From Betaproteobacteria bacterium (lineage in GTDB: Bacteria > Pseudomonadota > Gammaproteobacteria > Burkholderiales > Casimicrobiaceae), in NCBI GenBank assembly GCA_005888955.1, contig VBCS01000196.1:1-8864 (forward strand): DNA of 8,864 bases, read 5' to 3'. The first letter of the stretch is position 1, and every line of letters starts with the position of its first letter. The notes beneath the pieces were generated by a model that searched no databases, was not told where the DNA came from, and saw nothing but the letters and a program-made list of their open reading frames with translations. The position numbers and the translations under genes were made by a program. Shown here in pieces: positions 1 to 5,454 of the stretch.

Positions 1-719
1 CGTCGGCGTCGACATACGTCCCCTCCCAGTCCACACCACCGTCGAAGAGCTGCGGCGCCAACTCGACCGCACGCCGCACCTGATAGCCGCCGTTCGACGT
101 CCCGACTGCGTAGGTGAACTTTGGCTCGTTGCCGTAGAGGGTCTCGACGCCGATTCGCGCGAGCTTGGCGGCGTCGATCATGTACTGCGCCCACTGCGTG
201 AACGGCTTACCCGGATCGTCGTCGTAGAAATGAAGATAGAGGAAGGAGAGGAACGTGGGGCTATACCGGCACGCCAGCGGATCGGTCGCGGGATTCGTAA
301 CATAAAAGCCGTAGACGCCCTTGTTCTGCGAGGCGTAAGCGTAGCCCTGCTGCACCACGTAATCGCTCCAGGCATAATCGCTCGTGAACTCGCTGTTCGT
401 GGGCTGGATCCGAGGCGAACCAGGCCGATATCTGCAATCCCGGTACGACGATCGTGATTGGCGTGATGTCCGTCGGCGGGTTCACCAAGACGGCGCGATC
501 CGTCACCGGTCTGTAGGCGCCGGCCGGCAAGCCTGGAATCGAGTTGTCCACTGGTGTGGTCAACGGATTTGCGGTCGTCAGATCAGTGCTTTCGAAGCAA
601 GTCGCGTCGACGAGCTGCTTGCCGAAAGACGCGAGCACCACATCGCAACGACTCGCTGAAGCAGATAGTGGTACGAGAAGCACTAATGCAGCTAAAGAAC
701 ACATACGTACGAACATCAT
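1..719 (-). pseudogene. Secreted alpha/beta-hydrolase, frameshifted and 3'-truncated by the window edge
   Basis: The gene starts at one of two adjacent ATGs (719 or 716). A GGGAGGG Shine-Dalgarno at 727-721 favours 716, since its spacing to 719 is very short. The N-terminus is a Sec signal peptide: basic MFVR, a hydrophobic LAALVLLVPL core and a likely cut after SASA. The first frame reads sensibly to about ...ISAWFASDPA and then turns into arginine/leucine-rich nonsense ending at a stop at 261-263. Dropping one base in the CCC run at 401-403 restores a coherent frame to the window end, beginning TNSEFTSDYAWSDYVVQQGY. That frame contains a lipase-type nucleophile elbow, GTSNGG (Ser codon at 95-97), followed by FDGGVDWEGTYVDAD. 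The catalytic Asp and His would lie outside the window. Its exact family is not recognised; the S-N-G elbow resembles that of the 3HB-oligomer hydrolase upstream. The frameshift could be a true mutation or a one-base sequencing error. Confidence 0.72.
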
Positions 720-804
720 GCCCTCCCAGTGAATGAAACAACGTGAAACGCAACCCGAATAGCGACAAGCAGCAAGACTTGCGCCGGGTCTTCTGATCGT
801 GAAC

Positions 805-833
805 TTAACGGTCCGTTACGGCCATATTGTCAA
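805..833 (-). promoter_or_regulatory. Possible promoter with overlapping palindromic operator for the secreted hydrolase
   Basis: On the minus strand a perfect -35 hexamer TTGACA lies at 833-828. The hexamer 17 bp further on is only CGTTAA, or GTTAAG with an 18-bp spacer, so the -10 is weak. A perfect 13-bp palindrome, TAACGGTCCGTTA (806-818), covers the spacer/-10 region, where a regulator could block polymerase. It lies about 86-90 bp upstream of the hydrolase start. No known regulator is assigned; this is a pattern-based call. Confidence 0.35.
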
Positions 834-872
834 ATTCGCCGACAGCATCGCGGAGTAACCGCGCTCATGCCC

Positions 873-1108
873 GACGTTGGTGAGCTTCGCGGCTTCCTCG
901 TCGATCAGCGCTTTCATCGCGTCGGCGACTTCGTGCGCTTGACCTTGCGCCGCCCGCCCGACTTCTGCTGGAACATGAGATCTTCCATGCCCCGCGGGGC
1001 AAAGATTTCCATCTGTGCCGGAAGTATCGACACGTCGACTTCGATTTCCTTGTTGTCGAGCTTGCCTTCCCGCGTCATCTTGCGGAATTTCTGTCGCGCC
1101 GCGGAATC
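873..1108 (-). pseudogene. Orphan internal fragment of hslU (ATP-dependent protease ATPase subunit)
   Basis: Read on the minus strand from 1108, one frame gives DSAARQKFRKMTREGKLDNK, then KEIEVDV, APRGMEDLMFQ and GGRRKVK before a TGA at 914-916. After a shift at about 933-935 a second frame gives EVADAMKALIDEEAAKLTN. Together they track E. coli HslU from about Ser153 to Asn235 (SAARQAFRKKLREG ... KIKDAMKLLIEEEAAKLVN), the I-domain and its return into the AAA+ core. About seven residues are missing after GMED. There is no Walker A or B, no start codon and no C-terminal domain. An in-frame TAG sits immediately upstream at 1112-1114, and the similarity stops after about 876, so this is a relic rather than a gene. 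An intact hslVU presumably exists elsewhere (inference). The remainder of the roughly 460-bp gap between the two hydrolase genes holds only the promoter-like region and short unremarkable sequence. Confidence 0.78.
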
Positions 1109-1179
1109 CGTCTATTCTACAGCGCCAAACTCCGCTCGCCTCAACCCCTGTCGCAACAGGCTAGCATGATAAGAGAGAG

Positions 1180-3291
1180 TCAATCCGGAATCGTCACGGT
1201 GTTGTTCGAGAATGTAATCTGATCGCTGGGCGCGGGAGTCGGGCTGATCGGTGGCACGTTTGCCGCACTCAGCGCAGGCGCCTTCCCCGGTTCGCCACCG
1301 CGCGGCATGGTGCGCACGACCTGCGAAGGTGGCAGCGGTGTGCCCTGTTTCAGATGTGCGTACATTGCATCCAACGCTCGGAACAGATAGACGTTGAGCG
1401 GGATCACGCGGCTGTCGTAGCCGGGCACGGCAGGGTTGTCGATGAACGTGTCGAAATGCTGCGCGTTAGTCACCTCGATATAGCTCAGTCGACTCGCGGA
1501 ACCTTCGGCGATACGGTTCTGGCCGAAATAGGGACGCGAAGTCAGGTTGACCGGAACCAGCGTATCGGCGCGTCCATGCACGATGATCGCGGGCTTGCCG
1601 CGAAGGTTGGCGGTACGCAATAACTCGCCGATTCCGCTCCGGACGCGCGCCGCATTGGCGTCGCTCGCCATGACAAGGTTGCGCAGGCAGATCGCGCCAT
1701 CGGCATTCAGGTCGGCCGCGCCGCTCGACGGCGAGCTCGACGCTCCGTCGCGCAGCGGCCCAGCGGGATTGCGGTCGTTGATGATCTGGATGCCCGACAT
1801 GGGTGGAATGCCGTTGCCGGTGCCGAACGCCTGCGCCAGCGCGGCAGCAGCGACGGGAGCCGGCTTGCCCGCGGCGTCCACGCCGGCGAAGCTGAAGCCG
1901 CAGATCGCATCGGTTGCCCCGAAACGGCCGTAAGTATTCGCGTAAGTGACCGCGATCGGCGGCGTGGCGAAGGCGTAGTGCGAGGCGTGCAGGATATCCG
2001 ACTCAGCCTGCCAGCCGGCCGAACGAAGGATCGCCAACGCCTCTGCCGCTTGGCCGGCGGTGTCTGTCGCCGCGAGCAGACCCTTGGTCTTGAGCGCCGC
2101 GCAGCGGCTGGCGGCCGCCGCGCCGGGAACGAAGTTTGCGCCTGGCGAGCCGGCTGCCGCCGGCGCGAGCGTGGCGCAAGGCTGATACAGATTCGCGAGC
2201 GTCATGTAGTAGAGCAGCGGCTTGCCTGCTCCCTTGATGACCGTTGCGCCGCGTTTGACGATGAGATCGGGATTCGGCTTGAGCTGAATGCTGGGCTCGC
2301 TTACTGCAATGCCGCGGATCAACCCTTCCGTGTCGTCCTCCGCCGCCTGCAGAGCCGCCCCGGCGCCGTTGGATACCGACGAAGCGATGACGATGGTGTT
2401 GGCCGGGCGGAAGCTTCGCGCATGCGCGCCGCCGGCGATCGATTCGCCACGCTCTTCGTTGAGCACGTAGAACGCGAAGCTGATGGCATTGAGCGTGTCG
2501 CGGCCCCAGTCCTTCTCGGGGTTCTGCTGCGAGTGTGCATGCTTGACCGCAATCCGATTCGGCGCGGTCGCATTGAATTTTGCCAGGTCAGCAGCCGGGA
2601 CGTTGGCAGTGAAGTTGGAAGCCTTGCCGGCAGATGCTGCGCTCTGGCGCGCCCCGTCGATGCTGTTGACGGTGCTGGTCGCCAGATCGTGCACGCCGAT
2701 GCCGGTGCCCTTGTCGGTATACGCGACGACGCAGCCGTGTTTGAGGCCCCACTCTCCGGCGGTGCCGATCGCGCCGTAGACGCCCCGGGAGCCGCTCGAG
2801 GCCGCGGTGACGATGCACGGATTCTTGGGATCGAACGTGGCGGGAACCTGCGCCATCATCGTCACGTTCCGTGTACCAGTACCGTCGTCGGCATAGGCGA
2901 GATACTCGCTACCCGCGATCTTCCCCTCGGAGGTGGTCGCGTTGCCGTTGACGTCGACGTTCGGGCCGTAAAGCGAGCCATAGCCGCCATTCGTGTTGAC
3001 GTCGACCAGCGCGCGGTAGTTGTTGTAGATCGCAAGCCGCCTCAATTCGGCGACGGTCGGATTCACCGGATCGGCAACTGCGGGTGCCGCGCCCGCGAGC
3101 CCGGATTTGCCGAGCCCCGCCGTGAGTAGATCGTCGGCGACGCCGTCGTAGCTCGTCTTGGCGATCGCGCCGGCGACGAAGGCGGGCTTGATGTTGCTCG
3201 CAGAATCGCCGCTGCTGATCGCGGCGCATGCCGTGACCAGGGCCGCGGTGCACACAACGCTGCCGCAGCTAACATGCTTGATGAGTGACAT
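1180..3291 (-). CDS. D-(-)-3-hydroxybutyrate oligomer hydrolase, exported lipoprotein type
   Basis: The 703-residue product matches the 3HB-oligomer hydrolase family, which cleaves soluble 3-hydroxybutyrate oligomers released from poly(3-hydroxybutyrate) into monomer; family members are usually about 690-710 residues. The reading frame is open back to 3378, but the ATG at 3291 is preferred: it has AGGGGG at 3306-3301 and begins a clear export signal (MSLIKHVS, hydrophobic core, lipobox V19-T-A-C22). The 29 residues upstream are arginine/glycine-rich and unlike a signal. The serine nucleophile elbow is SSVSNGAG (Ser307); likely triad partners are Asp576 in HGRADTLVP and His612 in NAQHFD. The GSEYLAYADDGTGTRNVTMM and SSGSRGVYGAIG blocks are typical of the family. 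The C-terminus ends in a proline-rich stretch. It is divergent from sodC and intact, with no frameshift. Outer-membrane lipoprotein attachment is inferred from the lipobox; ordinary signal peptidase I cleavage remains possible. Confidence 0.9.
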   Translation of the reverse strand: MSLIKHVSCGSVVCTAALVTACAAISSGDSASNIKPAFVAGAIAKTSYDGVADDLLTAGLGKSGLAGAAPAVADPVNPTVAELRRLAIYNNYRALVDVNTNGGYGSLYGPNVDVNGNATTSEGKIAGSEYLAYADDGTGTRNVTMMAQVPATFDPKNPCIVTAASSGSRGVYGAIGTAGEWGLKHGCVVAYTDKGTGIGVHDLATSTVNSIDGARQSAASAGKASNFTANVPAADLAKFNATAPNRIAVKHAHSQQNPEKDWGRDTLNAISFAFYVLNEERGESIAGGAHARSFRPANTIVIASSVSNGAGAALQAAEDDTEGLIRGIAVSEPSIQLKPNPDLIVKRGATVIKGAGKPLLYYMTLANLYQPCATLAPAAAGSPGANFVPGAAAASRCAALKTKGLLAATDTAGQAAEALAILRSAGWQAESDILHASHYAFATPPIAVTYANTYGRFGATDAICGFSFAGVDAAGKPAPVAAAALAQAFGTGNGIPPMSGIQIINDRNPAGPLRDGASSSPSSGAADLNADGAICLRNLVMASDANAARVRSGIGELLRTANLRGKPAIIVHGRADTLVPVNLTSRPYFGQNRIAEGSASRLSYIEVTNAQHFDTFIDNPAVPGYDSRVIPLNVYLFRALDAMYAHLKQGTPLPPSQVVRTMPRGGEPGKAPALSAANVPPISPTPAPSDQITFSNNTVTIPD

Positions 3292-3340
3292 GGCTGACTG
3301 CCCCCTGTTATGGGCGCGACCGGCTCGCGCACCGCCCGCG

Positions 3341-3346
3341 ATTATA
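3341..3346 (-). promoter_or_regulatory. -10 element for the 3HB-oligomer hydrolase gene
   Basis: A perfect minus-strand TATAAT lies 50 bp upstream of the ATG at 3291. The hexamer at the right distance upstream (CTTCCA, 17-bp spacer) is a poor -35. This implies a start site near 3334 and a leader of about 43 nt carrying the AGGGGG ribosome binding site. Confidence 0.45.
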
Positions 3347-3371
3347 GCGGTGCCCCTTCTCGCTGGAAGGT

Positions 3372-3400
3372 TTGGCAAGCCGGGACCGTTCGCTTATGAT
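3372..3400 (+). promoter_or_regulatory. Sigma-70 type promoter of sodC
   Basis: TTGGCA (3372-3377) and TATGAT (3395-3400) are separated by exactly 17 bp, one mismatch each from consensus. The predicted start near 3407 gives a leader of about 60 nt before the sodC ATG. It lies back to back with the hydrolase -10, so the two genes share a short divergent control region. No clear SoxR, Fur or OxyR-type operator was recognised by eye. Confidence 0.6.
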
Positions 3401-3455
3401 TCGATCCGGTCACGTCGCGGCCGTCCGGGCCGACGGTCATTCGCGGGCATTCCGC

Positions 3456-3462
3456 AAGGAGG
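3456..3462 (+). promoter_or_regulatory. Ribosome binding site that fixes the sodC start
   Basis: AAGGAGG is a near-perfect Shine-Dalgarno placed 5 nt before the ATG at 3468. It decides against the longer open frame beginning at 3372, whose extra 32 residues would bury the signal peptide and overlap the promoter. Confidence 0.85.
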
Positions 3463-3467
3463 CATCC

Positions 3468-3983
3468 ATGGGGTATTCGATGTTGCGGGCGGTGCTGCCA
3501 GCGTTGCTTGCGACCTGTCTTGTCGCCGCGGCGCAGGCGCAGACCGCAACCGCGACGCTCGCACCGACGGCGGGCAACACTACCTCGGGCACCGTTACGT
3601 TCACGCAGAAGGGCGACAAGGTGATGGTGAGCGCCAAGGTATCCGGCCTGACGCCGGGCGGGCACGGCTTCCACGTCCACGAAAAGGGCGACTGCAGCGC
3701 GTCCGACGGCATGAGCGCAGGCGGTCATTTCAATCCGACCGGCAAGCCGCACGGCGACCCGAATGCGCCCGATCACCACGCGGGGGATATGCCGATGCTG
3801 CAGGCGGACGCGAGCGGCAACGCGACCCTTTCCACCGAGCTCGGCGTGATCGCGGTCGGCAGTGGCGCGACCGACATCGTCGGCAAGTCGGTCATCGTCC
3901 ACAAGGACGCCGACGATTTCAAGACGCAGCCGACGGGCAACTCGGGCGCGCGCGTCGCGTGCGGCGTCATCAACAAGTCCTGA
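3468..3983 (+). CDS. sodC: Periplasmic Cu/Zn superoxide dismutase
   Basis: The 171-residue protein dismutes superoxide to hydrogen peroxide and oxygen in the periplasm. A signal peptide (MGYSMLRAVLPALLATCLVA, cut near AQAQ) precedes the SOD beta-barrel from about residue 28. All key residues of the family are visible: copper ligands His69 and His71 in GFHVHE, bridging His87 in GGHFNP and His145 in VIVH; zinc ligands His95 in KPHGDP, His104 and Asp107 in HHAGD; the disulfide pair Cys76 and Cys165; and the catalytic arginine Arg162 in GARVACGVI. Length and layout are normal for bacterial SodC. It has its own promoter and an excellent ribosome binding site. The next gene, 29 bp downstream, is a degenerate relative, so the two are probably co-transcribed. 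Confidence 0.95.
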   Translation: MGYSMLRAVLPALLATCLVAAAQAQTATATLAPTAGNTTSGTVTFTQKGDKVMVSAKVSGLTPGGHGFHVHEKGDCSASDGMSAGGHFNPTGKPHGDPNAPDHHAGDMPMLQADASGNATLSTELGVIAVGSGATDIVGKSVIVHKDADDFKTQPTGNSGARVACGVINKS

Positions 3984-4012
3984 TACCGGGGGCGCGGGAA
4001 CGCGGACGGCAC

Positions 4013-4567
4013 GTGTCGCGGTTGCTCGCTGCGATCTTGCCCACCGCCGCGCTCCTCGCGGCTTGCGGCGAGATGCCCTCGAGGCTGAGTCTCATGCCGG
4101 AATCCGGACCGATGCCCGTCGCCAAGCTCACCCCAAAGAACGGCAGCACCGTGCGTGGCCTGATCAGCTTCACTCAGCGCGGCGACAAGGTGGCCATCGC
4201 AGGTAACTTTGTCGAGCTGTTCCCAGGCACCCACAGCCTCTACATCCACGCCGTCGGAAACTGTGGCTCGCCTAATGCGGCGAGTGCGGGCCCGGTGTGG
4301 AATATCGTGGGCGCGCAGGCAGGAAGTAAGCGTACCGGTGATCTGCCAGAGCTCACGGCGGGCAGCGAGGGAAGAGCGGAGTTGCAGACATCCTCCGCCG
4401 TCCTGTCGGTCGGCACCGGCAAGCCCAACGACGTGATCGGGCATGCCGTGGTCATTCACGCCGCCGTCGATCCCGATCCCAAGGTGGAGTTCGGTGTACG
4501 CAACGGTTGGCTCGCCTGCGGCGTGATCGAGCGCAGTGAGGGTCTCGATCTCAAGAAGCTTTTCTAG
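4013..4567 (+). CDS. SodC-like lipoprotein lacking most metal ligands
   Basis: This 184-residue product is a paralogue of the preceding SodC: GLISFTQRGDKVAIAG aligns with GTVTFTQKGDKVMVSA, PGTHSLYIHAVGNC with PGGHGFHVHEKGDC, and LACGVIE with VACGVIN. It starts at GTG 4013, chosen because it gives a lipoprotein signal (SRLLAAILPTAALLAAC, lipobox cysteine 18); no strong ribosome binding site is visible. Compared with SodC, the first copper His is Tyr77, the bridging His is replaced near Val95, the zinc His loop is shortened and lost, the second zinc His is Arg107 and the catalytic Arg is Trp166. It keeps His79, His149, Asp110 and the disulfide cysteines Cys84 and Cys169. Catalytic dismutase activity is therefore unlikely. 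Possible roles are a structural SOD-fold protein, a copper-binding or chaperone-like partner of SodC, or a decaying duplicate. The reading frame is intact, which argues for some retained function. Confidence 0.82.
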   Translation: MSRLLAAILPTAALLAACGEMPSRLSLMPESGPMPVAKLTPKNGSTVRGLISFTQRGDKVAIAGNFVELFPGTHSLYIHAVGNCGSPNAASAGPVWNIVGAQAGSKRTGDLPELTAGSEGRAELQTSSAVLSVGTGKPNDVIGHAVVIHAAVDPDPKVEFGVRNGWLACGVIERSEGLDLKKLF

Positions 4568-4620
4568 TTCATCGGGCGCTGCTGCATTCCTCAGCAGAAC
4601 CGGCGCGCCGATCGAAAATT

Positions 4621-5355
4621 ATGGGATTTCTCGCCGACAAGAAGATTCTCATCACGGGGTTGCTGTCGAACCGTTCGATCGCCTACGGCATTGCGCAGGC
4701 ATGCCGGCGCGAAGGCGCGACGCTCGCGTTCACCTACGTCAATGACGACTTGAAGGAACGGGTGGTCAAGCTCGCCGGCGAGTTCGGCAGCGTTCCGGTG
4801 CTGCCCTGCGACGTCGCCAGCGATGAGCAGATCGGCGCATTATTCGACGCGCTCAAAGGCGAATGGGGCACGCTCGACGGCCTGCTGCATTCGATCGCCT
4901 TCGCGCCGCGCGAAGCGCTGGCCGGCGACTTCCTGAACACTCTCTCCCGCGCCGCATTCGCGACAGCTCACGACATCAGCTCGTACAGCTTTGCGGCGCT
5001 GGCGAAGGGCGCGCGGCCGCTGATGCAGGGCCGCCACGGAGCGCTGCTCACGCTCACGTACCTCGGCGCCGAACGCGCGATCCAGAGCTACAACGTCATG
5101 GGGCTCGCCAAGGCGAGCCTCCAAGCCAACGTGCGGTATCTCGCGCAAAGCCTCGGACCCGAAGGGATCCGCGGGTTCTCGAAGATTCTCCGCTTCGTCG
5201 AAAAGACGGCGCCGTTGCGCCGCAATGTGACCATCGACGAAGTCGGCAACGTCGCGGCGTTTCTGCTGTCCGATCTCGCGAGCGCAGTGACCGGCGAAAT
5301 CATCTATGTCGATTGCGGCTTCTCGATCGTTGCCGCGGGAATGACGGAAGAATAG
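4621..5355 (+). CDS. fabI: Enoyl-[acyl-carrier-protein] reductase FabI with an internal substrate-loop deletion
   Basis: FabI performs the last step of each fatty-acid elongation cycle, reducing trans-2-enoyl-ACP with NADH in the cytoplasm. This 244-residue protein has the short-chain dehydrogenase fold: dinucleotide motif ITGLLSNRSIAYGIA (about 11-25), CDVASDEQ, HSIAFAP (90-96), and the catalytic set Tyr147, Tyr157 and Lys164 in YLGAERAIQSYNVMGLAK. Normal FabI is about 262 residues. Here GPEGIR (179-184) runs directly into GFSKILRFVEKTAPLRR; the stretch corresponding to E. coli VNAISAGPIRTLAASGIK (18 residues, the substrate/inhibitor-binding loop and its conserved proline) is absent. The loss is in frame. 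A second oddity is VDCGFS, where the family usually has VDGGF. The ATG at 4621 has no strong Shine-Dalgarno. The rest of the protein is well conserved, so the deletion looks recent or is an assembly collapse; activity is doubtful if it is real. Confidence 0.88.
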   Translation: MGFLADKKILITGLLSNRSIAYGIAQACRREGATLAFTYVNDDLKERVVKLAGEFGSVPVLPCDVASDEQIGALFDALKGEWGTLDGLLHSIAFAPREALAGDFLNTLSRAAFATAHDISSYSFAALAKGARPLMQGRHGALLTLTYLGAERAIQSYNVMGLAKASLQANVRYLAQSLGPEGIRGFSKILRFVEKTAPLRRNVTIDEVGNVAAFLLSDLASAVTGEIIYVDCGFSIVAAGMTEE

Positions 5356-5365
5356 AGTTTGTACC

Positions 5366-5440
5366 CCCTCCCCGCTGAGGGCTAGGGTGAGGTCGTTTGT
5401 CTTGGCCACCCTCACCCATCCCTCTCCAGGCGGGAGAGGG
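5366..5440 (+). repeat. REP-like palindromic intergenic repeat
   Basis: The gap between fabI and the oxidoreductase gene is filled by nested inverted repeats. CCCTC/GAGGG (5366-5370 with 5377-5381) forms one small hairpin. CCCTCTCC/GGAGAGGG (5420-5427 with 5433-5440) forms an 8-bp perfect stem with a 5-nt loop. GGGTGAGG (5385-5392) pairs with CCTCACCC (5410-5417). This CCCTC/GAGGG-rich layout is typical of dispersed extragenic palindromes in proteobacterial genomes. It may dampen read-through from fabI, and its last arm supplies the only purine-rich sequence upstream of the next start. There is no U tract, so it is not a classic terminator. Confidence 0.7.
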
Positions 5441-5454
5441 AGCCAGAAGTTTCC

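Noticed and set aside
1147..1160. Small hairpin CCTGT-CGCA-ACAGG after the 3HB-oligomer hydrolase stop
   Set aside because: Only a 5-bp stem and no T run on the minus strand, so not called as a terminator.
867..1169. 100-codon plus-strand open frame
   Set aside because: The opposite strand carries clear HslU similarity in two frames; this frame is its shadow.
1978..3129. 383-codon plus-strand open frame
   Set aside because: Antisense to the 3HB-oligomer hydrolase, whose motifs and catalytic residues are clear. The opposite frame is rich in Arg, Ala and Gly with no recognisable domain.
3158..4012. Long plus-strand open frame continuous with the SOD-like lipoprotein
   Set aside because: It runs through sodC in another frame and through the divergent promoter, with arginine-rich shadow composition. 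The lipoprotein signal at GTG 4013 marks the real start.
4579..4597. CTGCTG/CAGCAG hairpin between the SOD-like gene and fabI
   Set aside because: A 6-bp stem with no U tract; too weak to call a terminator or regulatory element.
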